Assembly (NCBI GenBank): GCA_947457195.1
Contig: CANGUU010000005.1
Coordinates: 1-64,000, forward strand
DNA: 64,000 nt
Direction of reading: 5' to 3'
From: Gammaproteobacteria bacterium
GTDB lineage: Bacteria; Pseudomonadota; Gammaproteobacteria; Pseudomonadales; Pseudohongiellaceae
Translations under genes and position numbers: made by a program
Notes under the pieces: model-generated
The model's database searches: none
Told to the model about the DNA's origin: nothing
What the model saw: only the letters and a program-made list of their open reading frames with translations
In this document: one piece after another, positions 53,415 through 62,867 of the stretch
How positions within the stretch are numbered: position 1 is the first letter of the stretch
Layout: each line of letters starts with the position of its first letter

Positions 53415-53987
53415 ATGGCAGCGGCAGGCAACCAGAATCTGAGCGTGGGCCGCCTGGTGGGCAAATTGTTGCTCACCGTGGCAGCCATGTTCGGATTCGG
53501 GTTTGCCATGGTGCCGCTCTACGATGTCTTCTGTGAGTGGACCGGACTCAACGGCAAGACCGGTGGCCAAGTCGTTTATGAGGCCGATACGGCCGACATC
53601 GATCTTGCCCGTGCGGTCACCGTGCAGTTTTCTGCCACCAACAATGCCGGCATGGCCTGGGAGTTCCGTCCTCTGCAAAACCAGGTAGTGGTGCATCCGG
53701 GCGAACTCAATGAAGTAAAGTTTTACGCGCGCAATCCCACCGCAGCGCGGGTAATCGGGCAGGCTGTGCCGAGCGTGTCTCCTTCGGCGGGCGCCGATTT
53801 CCTGCACAAAACCGAGTGTTTCTGCTTCAACCAGCAAGTGCTGGAGGCAGGCGAAAGCATCGAGATGCCGGTGCGGTTTTTCGTCGACAAGGCACTGCCG
53901 GACGATGTGCACAAACTGACGCTGTCCTACACCCTGTTCGACGTAACGCAGAATTTTGCCGAGACAGCCCAAGGCATCGCCAATTGA
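53415..53987 (+). CDS. ctaG: Cytochrome oxidase assembly protein CtaG/Cox11
   Basis: 190 residues with one N-terminal helix (about 16-36) and a periplasmic immunoglobulin-like domain. ECFCFNQQ carries the copper-binding Cys pair. It delivers copper to the CuB site of subunit I. Located between coxA and coxC, the standard place. Confidence 0.95.
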   Translation: MAAAGNQNLSVGRLVGKLLLTVAAMFGFGFAMVPLYDVFCEWTGLNGKTGGQVVYEADTADIDLARAVTVQFSATNNAGMAWEFRPLQNQVVVHPGELNEVKFYARNPTAARVIGQAVPSVSPSAGADFLHKTECFCFNQQVLEAGESIEMPVRFFVDKALPDDVHKLTLSYTLFDVTQNFAETAQGIAN

Positions 53988-54055
53988 AGGCGCTGGCGGC
54001 CTGTCATGGCGAGCAATGACAACAAAGCAGTGGTAATCAGAAAAGGTTGAACAAC

Positions 54056-54994
54056 ATGGCAACTCCAACCAAGCCCAGCAACGTCAACGGCGTGGACCAA
54101 CCCTACTACGTCCCGGACCAATCGAAATTCCCGGCACTGGCCTCTCTTGGTATGGGTCTGATGGTTTTTGGCCTCGGCAGCATGCTCAACGACATGAAGG
54201 CCGATGTAAGCTCCACCGTGTCTTCCATGATGGCCGTGCTGGGTTTCGCCGTGCTCGGCACCGTGCTCTTCAACTGGTTCGCTACCCAGATTCGCGAAAA
54301 CCATGAGGGCCTGCCCGGACCTCAGCTCAAACGGTCCTATGTGCTGGGCATGTACTGGTTCATTTTTTCCGAAGTGATGTTCTTTGCCGCCTTCTTCGGC
54401 AGTCTCTACTACGTGCGCAATTTCTCGGTGCCGTGGCTGGCTGGTGAGGGTGACAAGGGAGTTTCCAACATGTTGTGGGAAGGTTTCCAAGGCAGCTGGC
54501 CAGTGATCAGCAACCCCAATCCCACCCTGTTCACCAATCCCAACGAGTCGATGGCCTGGCGCGGATTCGGTGAAGCACTCCACTATTTGCCGCTCTGGAA
54601 CACCATCCTGTTGCTGAGCTCTTCGGTGACGGTGCACATCGCCCACACGGCACTGAAGAGCGGCAACCGCAAGCAGCTGATCGGTTGGCTTGGTGCCACG
54701 GTGCTGCTCGGTATCGTCTTCCTCTTCCTGCAGGTAGAGGAATACGCTGAAGCTTACTCAGAGCTTGGACTGACCCTCAATTCCGGTATTTATGGCTCGA
54801 CTTTCTTCTTGCTGACCGGCTTCCACGGTTTCCACGTCACACTCGGTGCCTTCATGCTGGGTGTCATGTGGTTCCGGGCCCTGCGTGGCCACTTCAAGCC
54901 AGAGGACCATTTCGGCTTCGAGGCGGCTTCCTGGTACTGGCATTTCGTGGACGTGGTCTGGGTCGGCCTGTTCTGCTTCGTCTACCTCCTCTGA
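54056..54994 (+). CDS. coxC: Cytochrome c oxidase subunit III
   Basis: 312 residues from ATG 54056 (a TTG at 54047 is also in frame). About seven membrane helices are present. YWFIFSEVMFFAAFFGSLYY, GFHGFHVTLGAFML and the closing ASWYWHFVDVVWVGLFCFVYLL match subunit III. It includes an enlarged loop (about 130-185) between early helices. Confidence 0.95.
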   Translation: MATPTKPSNVNGVDQPYYVPDQSKFPALASLGMGLMVFGLGSMLNDMKADVSSTVSSMMAVLGFAVLGTVLFNWFATQIRENHEGLPGPQLKRSYVLGMYWFIFSEVMFFAAFFGSLYYVRNFSVPWLAGEGDKGVSNMLWEGFQGSWPVISNPNPTLFTNPNESMAWRGFGEALHYLPLWNTILLLSSSVTVHIAHTALKSGNRKQLIGWLGATVLLGIVFLFLQVEEYAEAYSELGLTLNSGIYGSTFFLLTGFHGFHVTLGAFMLGVMWFRALRGHFKPEDHFGFEAASWYWHFVDVVWVGLFCFVYLL

Positions 54995-55010
54995 ACCGAC
55001 ACGCCAGCCA

Positions 55011-55039
55011 GTCGCCTCGGTGCAGCAGTCTGAGGCGAC
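55011..55039. terminator. Hairpin after coxC
   Basis: GTCGCCTC (55011-55018) pairs with GAGGCGAC (55032-55039) across a 13-base loop. There is no T-run. The position between convergent coxC and the DUF2909 gene suits transcription ending. Confidence 0.4.
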
Positions 55040-55139
55040 CGGCCACCTCCCGCACTCTCCTGCACTCACTCCGTCACGTCGTAACGTCCAATTTCCCGGC
55101 ACGCTTTCCGCGGTGCCGAATGCCACAGTACGTTGAGCG

Positions 55140-55382
55140 TCAAGGCGAGACAGCCGGTTGCGCCGCGGGCGCGTTCTGATGCCATGGGGCGTTCAGACCG
55201 AGTTGACCGCTCAGAACACCGTAGGTGATCGTGATCATCAGCAGGATTGCCAACGTAATACGGACACCCAAGGCATGCAGGGTTCTCCGTGTGCTGCCCT
55301 GATCCTTGAAGAAAAACACGGCGCCACTGAAAAGGCTGGCGACGATGGCAATCAGCAGAACCACGATCAGGATCTTTAGCAT
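55140..55382 (-). CDS. DUF2909 twin-transmembrane protein
   Basis: 80 residues with two helices (LIVVLLIAIVASLFSGAVFFF and ITLAILLMITITYGVLSG) flanking a basic STRRTLHALGVR loop. This small family is regularly encoded on the opposite strand inside cox loci of gammaproteobacteria. It probably assists oxidase assembly, but there is no direct evidence. Confidence 0.88.
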   Translation of the reverse strand: MLKILIVVLLIAIVASLFSGAVFFFKDQGSTRRTLHALGVRITLAILLMITITYGVLSGQLGLNAPWHQNAPAAQPAVSP

Positions 55383-55427
55383 AAGGGTACCGGCGTAAGG
55401 TCGGCCAAGTCAGTGAGCCACGGAAGC

Positions 55428-56174
55428 ATGAACCTGTTCGTACGCAGACTCCAGCATTACCGATTTGACTGGAAGCTCAGCCTGCTCACCGCCGTCTTGC
55501 TGCCTGTGCTGCTCAATCTGGGCTTCTGGCAGCTGCGCCGCGAAGATGAAAAGCGCGCTTTGCAATTGCAGTACGAGCAGCGTCTGGCCCTGGCGCCCCA
55601 GCCCTTCGAGACGCTCGACTGGAGTGCCGATCTGCAGTATCTGCCAGTGCTCCTGTCGGGGGAGGCGGATCAGTCGCACGTTTTCCTGCTCGACAATCGC
55701 ACGCTGCAGGGTCGCGCTGGTTTCGAGGTGCTGCTGCCGGTCCGCACCGCACAAGGTGAGATCGTCTTTCTCAACAGAGGCTGGCTGGCAGCCGGTCCAA
55801 GCCGCCGCGAGCTACCGTCGACGCCCTCGATGCCAGCCGTGGCAGCCTTGGTCACCAGCGTCTACCAAAGCACGGGTGCGCCCCTGCTGCTCGGCCAGGA
55901 GCAGGAGAACTCGGGCTGGCCGCGCATCGTGCAGGCGGTCGATGTGTCGGCCATGGCGCTCGCCGCAGGCTATGCCGGTGCGCAGGTATTTCCCCACCTA
56001 CTCCGTCTCGACCAGCATGCCGCGGGAGCGCTGCCGCGCCTCTGGTCCACCGTGACGACGAGCCCCGAAAAACATCGCGGCTATGCCCTGCAGTGGTTCT
56101 CGATGTCGTTGGCGCTGCTGCTGCTTTACGCCTACTACAGTACACGCCCGGAAGATGGGCAACCTGCTGACTGA
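55428..56174 (+). CDS. SURF1 family oxidase assembly protein
   Basis: 248 residues from ATG 55428, preceded by GGAAG; a GTG at 55413 is also in frame. Two helices, near the N-terminus (LLTAVLLPVLLNLGFWQLRR) and C-terminus (WFSMSLALLLLYAYY), flank the SURF1 periplasmic domain with VFLLDNRTLQGRAGFEVLLPV and VFLNRGWL. It supports haem a insertion into subunit I. Confidence 0.93.
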   Translation: MNLFVRRLQHYRFDWKLSLLTAVLLPVLLNLGFWQLRREDEKRALQLQYEQRLALAPQPFETLDWSADLQYLPVLLSGEADQSHVFLLDNRTLQGRAGFEVLLPVRTAQGEIVFLNRGWLAAGPSRRELPSTPSMPAVAALVTSVYQSTGAPLLLGQEQENSGWPRIVQAVDVSAMALAAGYAGAQVFPHLLRLDQHAAGALPRLWSTVTTSPEKHRGYALQWFSMSLALLLLYAYYSTRPEDGQPAD

Positions 56175-56226
56175 CCCGTAGAATTCCGCCCTCTCTCTGC
56201 CGACGCCACCACGTGCCGAACTGCCC

Positions 56227-56871
56227 ATGAATGCCGCCAAACTCAAACTCACCCTCATCCTGCTGGCCATCACGGTCCCCATCACCCTGGCGACTATCCT
56301 GTTCCAACTGAGCCTCGGTACCGGGCGCTTTGACAGCACCAGCAACGGCGCTCTCATTCAGCCGGTACTCGACATCAGTGAGCTCGGCCTCGTGGACGCC
56401 GGCGGCACGCCGGCCTACCAGACCTTCGAGCAGCTGACTGCCGGCGTGAGTCCCGAGGATTACGAGCCTCGACCTTGGCAGCTGCTCTACTTCGGTGCTG
56501 CCAGTTGCGATGCGGTTTGCGAGGAACGGCTGTATTTTTTGCGCCAGGTCCACATCCGACTGGGTGCTGAATCCAAGCGCGTCCAGCGTGTCTATGTTCT
56601 CACCTCACCCCCGCCGGCAACGGTGGATCCAGCCACCCAGGCCTATCTCACCAGGGAGCAGGCCGACATGCGCATCATCCATGCTGAGCCGGAAAAGCTG
56701 CGCACCGTGCTGGCACGCAGTGTGCCTGCTGGGGAAGACCCGCAAGCCGGACACTACATCTACGTCATGGATCCGGTCGGCAACATCATGCTGTATTTCG
56801 CGCCCGACAATGACGCCGAGCAGATCCTCGAGGACCTCGACCGCCTGCTGGATCACAGCAGCCTTGGCTGA
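56227..56871 (+). CDS. Sco-like thioredoxin-fold oxidase biogenesis protein
   Basis: 214 residues with one N-terminal helix. The thioredoxin-like domain has ASCDAVCEERL, a CxxxC motif of the kind used by Sco proteins for copper. No conserved His is obvious in the region where Sco has its third ligand. The family is characteristic of cox loci, placed between SURF1 and ctaA. It may be a thiol-disulfide or copper-handling variant of Sco. Confidence 0.8.
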   Translation: MNAAKLKLTLILLAITVPITLATILFQLSLGTGRFDSTSNGALIQPVLDISELGLVDAGGTPAYQTFEQLTAGVSPEDYEPRPWQLLYFGAASCDAVCEERLYFLRQVHIRLGAESKRVQRVYVLTSPPPATVDPATQAYLTREQADMRIIHAEPEKLRTVLARSVPAGEDPQAGHYIYVMDPVGNIMLYFAPDNDAEQILEDLDRLLDHSSLG

Positions 56872-56907
56872 CCCCCAGCAACACCCCCTTTGCCGTGGAG
56901 CATGCCC

Positions 56908-57927
56908 ATGATGAGCACTAAGCCCTCACATACCCTGGTGCAACTGGCAGTCCTGCTGGCCGTATGCGTCGTGGTGCTCGGCGCCTTCACGCGCCTGAAG
57001 GACGCCGGGCTCGGCTGCCCCGACTGGCCCGGCTGCTATGGCCATGTGCTGTGGCCCGAAACCAGCGAGCAGATTGCCGCGGCCGAGGCCGCCTTCCCCG
57101 ATGCGCCCTTCGAGCACGAGAAGGCCTGGCCTGAAGTGGTACATCGCTACTTCGCCGGTTCGCTGGGCTTTCTCATCCTCGTCATCGCCCTGCAGGCCTG
57201 GCGACATCGCCATCAACCGGCGCAGCCACTCAAGTTGCCGCTGCTGCTGCTGGCACTCGTGGTGGCGCAAGGCCTGTTCGGCATGTGGACGGTCACCCTC
57301 AAGCTCTGGCCCCAGATCGTGACCCTGCACTTGCTCGGCGGGTTCTCCACACTTTCGCTGCTCTGGCTGCTGAAGCTGCGCCTGGAAAACCGGCAGTGGC
57401 CGACTCCCACCGCGCTGCGGCCCTGGCGTGAACTGCAGCGGTTGGCAATGCTGGGTCTGGTGCTGGTGCTGTGCCAGATCACGCTGGGCGGCTGGACCAG
57501 CACCAACTACGCCGCGCTCGCCTGTCCTGATCTGCCGACCTGCCAGGCCCAGTGGTGGCCGCCGATGGACTTTCGCAGCGGCTTCAACATCACGCAGGAG
57601 ATCGGACCCAACTACCTCGGCGGGCAGATGGACGGAGAAGGCCGCATCGCCATCCACATGACCCACCGCTTCGGTGCCATCGTGGTGGCGCTCTACCTCG
57701 CCTATCTCGTGTATCGACTCACGCGCCGGGAGCTTGGACCACAGCTGCGCAGCAGCGGCCTGACCCTTGCTGTTCTGCTGACGCTGCAACTCTCGCTCGG
57801 GCTCAGCAACGTCTGGTGGTCGCTGCCGCTGGCGGTTGCCGTTGCCCACAACGCGGGGGGCGCGTTACTCTTGCTCGCGCTGATCACGCTGAATTACCGC
57901 CTCCACCGCGCCACCAGGCCCTGGTAG
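56908..57927 (+). CDS. ctaA: Haem A synthase CtaA/Cox15
   Basis: 339 residues from ATG 56908 (GGAG seven bases upstream). It has eight membrane helices. Paired His residues in [22 protein letters not shown] and [12 protein letters not shown] bind haem. It converts haem O to haem A. The CPDWPGC and CPDLPTC loops are typical Cys pairs of this family. It lies 2 bases before ctaB. Confidence 0.95.
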   Translation: MMSTKPSHTLVQLAVLLAVCVVVLGAFTRLKDAGLGCPDWPGCYGHVLWPETSEQIAAAEAAFPDAPFEHEKAWPEVVHRYFAGSLGFLILVIALQAWRHRHQPAQPLKLPLLLLALVVAQGLFGMWTVTLKLWPQIVTLHLLGGFSTLSLLWLLKLRLENRQWPTPTALRPWRELQRLAMLGLVLVLCQITLGGWTSTNYAALACPDLPTCQAQWWPPMDFRSGFNITQEIGPNYLGGQMDGEGRIAIHMTHRFGAIVVALYLAYLVYRLTRRELGPQLRSSGLTLAVLLTLQLSLGLSNVWWSLPLAVAVAHNAGGALLLLALITLNYRLHRATRPW

Positions 57928-57929
57928 CC

Positions 57930-58811
57930 ATGACCGACACGACCCTCCCGAAAGTCGCCTCCTGGCGCGACTATTACGAGATGTGCAAGCCCCGCGTGGT
58001 CATGATGATGATCCTGACCTCGCTGGTGGGCATGTTTCTCGCCGTGCCCGGCATGGTGCCACTGCCCGTGCTGGTGTGGGGCAATCTCGGTATCGCGCTG
58101 GTGGCCGGCGCCGGCGCCGTCGTCAACCACATGATCGATCATCGTATCGATACCCTGATGCAGCGCACGCTCAAGCGGCCGATTCCCCAGGGCAAGGTCT
58201 CCCCGACACAGGCGCTGCTGTTTGCCTGTGCCATCTGCCTCGCCGGCATGGTCATCCTGTTGTGGCTGGTCAACCCGCTCTGCGCCTGGCTGACCCTGGC
58301 CTCGTTCGTGGGCTATGCCATCGTCTACACCGGCTGGTTGAAGCGTGCCACGCCGCAGAACATCGTGATCGGCGGGCTGTCCGGCGCCATGCCGCCTCTG
58401 CTGGGCTGGACGGCGGTCACGGGCAGCGTCGATCCGGGCGGCCTGCTGCTGGTACTGATCATCTTTGCCTGGACGCCGCCGCACTTCTGGCCGCTGGCCA
58501 TCCATCGCAAGCGCGACTACGCCAAGACCGACATACCCATGCTGCCTGTCACCCACGGCGATGCGCTGACCAAGCTGCACATCCTGCTCTACACCATCCT
58601 CATGCTGATCGTGACCCTGCTGCCTTACCTTACGGGCATGAGCGGACTGCTCTACCTCGCCAGTGCGGTGCTGCTCGGTGCAGGCTTCCTGTCTTACTCC
58701 CTGCGTCTGCTGCGCAGCAGCGATGCGCAACTCCCCATGCAGACCTTTCGCTTTTCGATCGTCTACCTGATCGCCCTGTTCGTCGCGCTGCTCGTCGACC
58801 ACTACCTGTAA
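57930..58811 (+). CDS. ctaB: Protohaem IX farnesyltransferase (haem O synthase)
   Basis: 293 residues; UbiA-type prenyltransferase with about nine helices. The Asp-rich motifs are [15 protein letters not shown] and [12 protein letters not shown]. Makes haem O for CtaA. Starts at ATG 57930, immediately after the ctaA stop. Confidence 0.96.
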   Translation: MTDTTLPKVASWRDYYEMCKPRVVMMMILTSLVGMFLAVPGMVPLPVLVWGNLGIALVAGAGAVVNHMIDHRIDTLMQRTLKRPIPQGKVSPTQALLFACAICLAGMVILLWLVNPLCAWLTLASFVGYAIVYTGWLKRATPQNIVIGGLSGAMPPLLGWTAVTGSVDPGGLLLVLIIFAWTPPHFWPLAIHRKRDYAKTDIPMLPVTHGDALTKLHILLYTILMLIVTLLPYLTGMSGLLYLASAVLLGAGFLSYSLRLLRSSDAQLPMQTFRFSIVYLIALFVALLVDHYL

Positions 58812-58830
58812 CGCCTGCGGGATACGCTGC

Positions 58831-59487
58831 ATGTCAATCAATCGAGGCGTCGCCAACACCGTCATTGGCCTGGTTGCTTTCATGGCCCTGCTGCTTGGCC
58901 TGGTGGTCAATCGCATCCTGACGCCAACCATGCTCAGCCGTGAGGAGATGAGTGAGCAGGGGCTCTTCGTCTACGACGTGCCGCGGCGCTTCGCCGACTT
59001 CAGTCTGATCGACAGCGCGGGCCAGCCGCTCGGCAAGTCCGTTTTCGCGGGCCGTTGGACCCTCGTGTTCTTCGGGTTCACGCAGTGCCCGGATGTCTGT
59101 CCCACCACCTTGGCCACGCTGCGCCGATTCCACGAATCCCTGGCCGAACAGGATCCGGCGGCGGCAGAGTCGCTGCAGGTGCTGTTCGTGTCCGTGGATC
59201 CAATGCGCGATACGCCGGAGAAGATAGGCGAGTACGTCCATTACTTCGATCCGCGCTACCTTGGCGCTACCGGTGAGCACAACCAGATCTTCACCTTCGC
59301 TCACGCACTGAACATTGCCTTTGCCTACGTGGCCGACAACAAGGGCGGCTATGACGTCAGCCATAGCGGTGAGGTTGCGCTCATCAATCCGGAAGGTGAC
59401 TTCCACGGCTTTTTCAAGTCTTCGCCCGACCCGCAGAAAATGCTGGTGACCTACGCCTCCATGCTGCAGTGGTGGCAGGGTCGCTGA
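58831..59487 (+). CDS. SCO1/SenC family copper chaperone
   Basis: 218 residues with an N-terminal anchor. FGFTQCPDVCPTTLA provides the CxxxC copper ligands, and the later His of the SGEVALINPEG neighbourhood (VSHSGEVA) is the third. It metallates the CuA centre of CoxB. Last gene of the oxidase locus. Confidence 0.94.
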   Translation: MSINRGVANTVIGLVAFMALLLGLVVNRILTPTMLSREEMSEQGLFVYDVPRRFADFSLIDSAGQPLGKSVFAGRWTLVFFGFTQCPDVCPTTLATLRRFHESLAEQDPAAAESLQVLFVSVDPMRDTPEKIGEYVHYFDPRYLGATGEHNQIFTFAHALNIAFAYVADNKGGYDVSHSGEVALINPEGDFHGFFKSSPDPQKMLVTYASMLQWWQGR

Positions 59488-59513
59488 TCCGCTGACGCGC
59501 GAGGAGCCACTGC

Positions 59514-60047
59514 ATGGCGCAACGCTTTACCGAGATAAAAGAGGCGCTGCGCCAGTTCATCGAAGCGCAGAAAATCTTTTTCGTCGCCACGGCGGCCCCG
59601 GGTGGCCGTGTGAATCTTTCCCCCAAGGGCATGGACACGCTGCGCGTGCTGTCGCCTGACCGCATCGTCTGGCTCAACGTCACGGGTAGCGGCAACGAGA
59701 CGGCCGCGCATCTGCAGGAAAGTCCGCGCATGACACTGATGTTCTGTGCGTTCAGCGGCACGGCGCTCATCTTGCGTGTTTATGGCACAGCACGACTCAT
59801 CACGCCCCGCGCGGCCGAGTGGGCCATGCTCTACCCCCTGTTTTCTGCCAACCCCGGGGCCCGCCAGGTGGTGGACTTGCGCGTGGAGCTGGTACAGACC
59901 TCCTGCGGTCAGGCTGTACCTTTCTTCGAGTTCACCGGTCAGCGCGACGAACTCAACGAGTGGGCCGCCAAAAAAGGCGAGACAGGAATCGAGGAATACT
60001 GGCGCAGCCGCAACAGCGTCAGTCTCGACGGCAAGCCCATCTCGTGA
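59514..60047 (+). CDS. Pyridoxamine 5'-phosphate oxidase-like FMN-binding protein
   Basis: 177 residues with the split-barrel fold: FFVATAAPGGRVNLSPKGMDTLRVLSPDRIVWLN at the start and GSGNETAAHLQESPRMTLMFCAF. This family binds FMN or F420; specific substrates are not known. Located 26 bases after sco, before the pseudouridine synthase gene. Confidence 0.85.
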   Translation: MAQRFTEIKEALRQFIEAQKIFFVATAAPGGRVNLSPKGMDTLRVLSPDRIVWLNVTGSGNETAAHLQESPRMTLMFCAFSGTALILRVYGTARLITPRAAEWAMLYPLFSANPGARQVVDLRVELVQTSCGQAVPFFEFTGQRDELNEWAAKKGETGIEEYWRSRNSVSLDGKPIS

Positions 60048-60814
60048 GCCGTCGCCACGGCCATCCGGCCCCTCCGATGCCAGCGCGGCAGCGGCGGGTG
60101 CCGCAGGGCACCGTGCCGCTGCTGCGCGCCTTGTCGAAGCTGGGGCTCGCTTCGCGTACACAGACCCTGGAATGGATCGAGTCCGGTCGACTCGCCGTCA
60201 ACGGGCGCTGCCTGAGGGACCCGCAGGCACCGGTAGTGCCCGAGCGCGACAGCTTTTCTCTCGACGGCAAGGCACTGGAGCGACCCGCGCAGCGTCAGGT
60301 CATCGTGCTGCACAAGCCCGCGGGCTATGTCACCACCAAGCGCGACGAAAAAGGCCGCAAAACCATCTTTGATCTGCTGCCGGCCGATCTGCAGAGCCTG
60401 CATGCGGTCGGACGCCTCGATCTGCACACCAGTGGCGTGCTGCTGCTCACCAACGATACGCGCCTCTCGCACCGCCTCTGCGATCCCGCGGCGGGCATAG
60501 CGAGGCAGTATCATGTCAGCGTCGATGGCCGGCTGGAGGATGCCACCTTGCAGCAGTTGCTGACAGGCGTGGAAGACAGAGGAGAGTGGCTGAAGGCGAG
60601 CGAGGTGGTACTGCGCAAGCGCAGTGGTCGCGAGACGCACTTGTTCATCACCCTGCACGAGGGCAAGAACCGCGAGCTGCGCCGTCTTTGCAAGGCGGTG
60701 GGTCACGAGGTCAACAAGCTCAAGCGCCTGGCCTTCGGGCCAGTGACCCTGGGCGACCTGGCGAGCGGGCAGTGGCGTGAGCTGACCCCCCCGGAAATCG
60801 CCGCCCTGCCGTAG
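60044..60814 (+). CDS. RsuA/RluB/RluE-type pseudouridine synthase
   Basis: About 256 residues from GTG 60044, which overlaps the preceding stop (GTGA), or about 245 from ATG 60077; coupling favours the GTG. An N-terminal S4 RNA-binding domain (RALSKLGLASRTQTLEWIESGRLAVNGR) precedes the synthase domain. The catalytic Asp lies in VGRLDLHTSGVLLLT. GKNRELRRLCKAVGHEVNKLKR matches the family. It modifies rRNA; the target position cannot be told from this. Confidence 0.92.
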   Translation: MSRRHGHPAPPMPARQRRVPQGTVPLLRALSKLGLASRTQTLEWIESGRLAVNGRCLRDPQAPVVPERDSFSLDGKALERPAQRQVIVLHKPAGYVTTKRDEKGRKTIFDLLPADLQSLHAVGRLDLHTSGVLLLTNDTRLSHRLCDPAAGIARQYHVSVDGRLEDATLQQLLTGVEDRGEWLKASEVVLRKRSGRETHLFITLHEGKNRELRRLCKAVGHEVNKLKRLAFGPVTLGDLASGQWRELTPPEIAALP

Positions 60815-60943
60815 CGTTCGTGCAAAAAGTCGCCCGTCCGTCTCCCTCGGTCTCCCCGGCGGACCGCTGCAGACGAAAATCCTCCCACTGCTACGGGCCG
60901 GGCACTACACTGCCCGCTCGCAGGCCATTCCGGGGAGACCTTC

Positions 60944-61828
60944 ATGCACTGGGCATTCGTCGACTATGAAAATGTCGGTTCCCTCGAGGACATCAGCCTC
61001 GAGCAGTACGAGCGCATCTACGTTTTCTGTGGGCCCAAGAACTCCAAGCTCAAGCTGGGCGAACTGCCGGCAGAGGGTTTTTGCAGAATCGAACTCATCG
61101 GACTCAAGACGTCGGGGCGCAACAATCTCGACTTTCACCTGACGTTCTATCTGGGGCGCCATCACGAGGTTGCGGAAAAACACGTCGGCTTCCATGTCAT
61201 CAGCAACGACATCGGTTTCGAAGGCGTGGTGGAGCACCTGCGCAAACTCGGTCGCGAGGCGCAGCGGATCGGCACGCGGCAGCCGAGGGCCAAGACGAAC
61301 CCCCGGGCTGAGGCTCGCGCAGCCCGGCCGCCGCGGCCCACAGAGACAGCCATTCCGCCGCCTCGCGACGCCGACAGTCCGCAGGCGTCGGCTGCTGCGG
61401 GCGGTACCGCACGCCCACGTCGCGCCAAAGCAACCGTAAAGCCCAAGTCCTTGGCAGAAAAGCCGGGGGCGTCGCGTTCAGAGCCGCCGGCGTTACTGCG
61501 ACCGACATCGCCGCGCGCCGGACAGGATCGGCTGCCCCGCCAGGCCGTGTCCCGCGCGGAACCGAAGGTGGCGGCAAAGACAGTCCTGCCCAAGGCGGAG
61601 CAAGCCGCCTCCAACGCAGGTCTCAGCCCCGCTGCCCTGCTGCTGCTCACGCAGTTGAAGCAGACCGGGGATACCCAGCGTCCGAGCAAGAAGGCCAAAT
61701 TGCTGAACTGGATGCAGAATCGCCTGCAGGGGCCCCATGTCGGCGTAGCACCCGACAGCGTGCTGCAGGAGCTGATTGCCGCAGGTCAGTTGTCGTTGTC
61801 GGGCGCTAACGTTACCTACCGACTCTAG
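60944..61828 (+). CDS. PIN-like domain protein with long basic linker
   Basis: 294 residues. Residues about 1-112 form a PIN-like nuclease fold: WAFVDYENVG (acidic first motif), NNLDFHLTFYLG and VISNDIGFEGVVEHLRKLG. About 110 residues of low-complexity Arg/Pro/Ala sequence follow, then a helical C-terminal module (SPAALLLLTQLKQTG...NRLQG...VLQELIAAGQLSLSG). The acidic residues match the metal site of PIN nucleases, so RNase activity is plausible. No antitoxin gene is adjacent. The stop overlaps the convergent ruvX stop. Confidence 0.75.
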   Translation: MHWAFVDYENVGSLEDISLEQYERIYVFCGPKNSKLKLGELPAEGFCRIELIGLKTSGRNNLDFHLTFYLGRHHEVAEKHVGFHVISNDIGFEGVVEHLRKLGREAQRIGTRQPRAKTNPRAEARAARPPRPTETAIPPPRDADSPQASAAAGGTARPRRAKATVKPKSLAEKPGASRSEPPALLRPTSPRAGQDRLPRQAVSRAEPKVAAKTVLPKAEQAASNAGLSPAALLLLTQLKQTGDTQRPSKKAKLLNWMQNRLQGPHVGVAPDSVLQELIAAGQLSLSGANVTYRL

Positions 61829-62259
61829 GTACTCTGCGTTGCCAACCAGCCTTCGAGCAGCAGCTGCGCTGCCATGGCATCCACCTTGCTCCTGTCGTTG
61901 TAGCGCTTGCCGATCAGCTCGGCATTGTCACGGGTGATTTCACGGGCTGCCCGCGTGCTGAGTCGTTCGTCCATGGAGTACCACGGGCGTTGGTAACGGG
62001 TCTCCAGCAGGCGGGCAAACTGCAGGACACGCGCGGTCATGTCGTTCTCGCTGCCGTCCATGTTGTAGGGCATGCCGACCACGAAAGCATGGGGTTTCCA
62101 GCGCAGCACCAGCGCGTCGAGTTGCTGCCAGTCCGGCTCCAAATGCTTGACCGGAATCACGGCAATGCCCATGGCGGTCCGGGTCAGGGTCTGGCCCACG
62201 GCAACGCCCAGCCTGCGGGTGCCGTAGTCGATGCCGAAAAAGCTGCGTGTTTCGCTCAT
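61825..62259 (-). CDS. ruvX: RuvX/YqgF Holliday-junction resolvase-like protein
   Basis: 144 residues from ATG 62259. RNase-H-like fold with FGIDYGTRRLGVAVG, VVGMPYNMDGSENDMT and MDERLSTRAA, ending in KVDAMAAQLLLEGWL. It functions in 16S rRNA maturation and/or recombination. It follows yqgE in the gshB-tonB-yqgE-ruvX order known from Pseudomonas. Confidence 0.95.
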   Translation of the reverse strand: MSETRSFFGIDYGTRRLGVAVGQTLTRTAMGIAVIPVKHLEPDWQQLDALVLRWKPHAFVVGMPYNMDGSENDMTARVLQFARLLETRYQRPWYSMDERLSTRAAREITRDNAELIGKRYNDRSKVDAMAAQLLLEGWLATQST

Positions 62260-62286
62260 GCTGGGCCTCGGGCGCCAAGCCAACGC

Positions 62287-62862
62287 TCAGCTGTAGCCGA
62301 TCTCGGAGGTCAGTTGCGACAGCTCGAAACCCAGCGAAGCTGCTACCCTCCTGGCCATCGAGGTAAAGTCAGCCGAGAACAGGATGTCTTCGCGGGCGGG
62401 ACAGGTGAACCAGGCATTCTCACGCAGCTCCTGCTCCAGCTGGCCCGGGCTCCAGCCCGAACAACCCAGTGCCACACAGTAGCGCTTCGGTCCCGTGTTG
62501 CCGCCGATGGCCTGCAGGATATCCTTTGATGTCGTCAGCGTGAGGCCTTCCCGCAGCACCAGTGAGGAGGGCCACAGGGCGGGCGCGTCATGCAAGACGA
62601 AGCCTTTGTCTCTTTCGACCGGTCCACCGGCCAACACCACCTGTGGCGACAGCGGTGGCCGCGCATCCTCGATGTCGAGCTGGCCGAACACGTCGCGCAG
62701 GCTGAGCTTGTCGATGGGATGGTTGATCACCAGCCCGAAGGCCCCCTGCTCGTTGTGTTGCAGCAGGTACACCACGCTGCCGCCGAAGAACGGATCCTGC
62801 AGGCTCGGCATGGCCACCAGAAAATGGTCTGCCAGGGAACTGCCGGGGTCGAAGCGTGTCAT
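62287..62862 (-). CDS. yqgE: YqgE/AlgH family protein
   Basis: 191 residues with LADHFLVAMPSLQDPFFGGSVVYLLQHNEQGAFGLVIN at the N-terminus (split by its characteristic loop), VVLAGGPVERDKGFVLH and LGCSGWSPGQLEQELRENAW. These are the diagnostic blocks. AlgH was named in Pseudomonas for effects on alginate; biochemical function is unknown. Confidence 0.95.
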   Translation of the reverse strand: MTRFDPGSSLADHFLVAMPSLQDPFFGGSVVYLLQHNEQGAFGLVINHPIDKLSLRDVFGQLDIEDARPPLSPQVVLAGGPVERDKGFVLHDAPALWPSSLVLREGLTLTTSKDILQAIGGNTGPKRYCVALGCSGWSPGQLEQELRENAWFTCPAREDILFSADFTSMARRVAASLGFELSQLTSEIGYS

Positions 62863-62867
62863 GGGGC

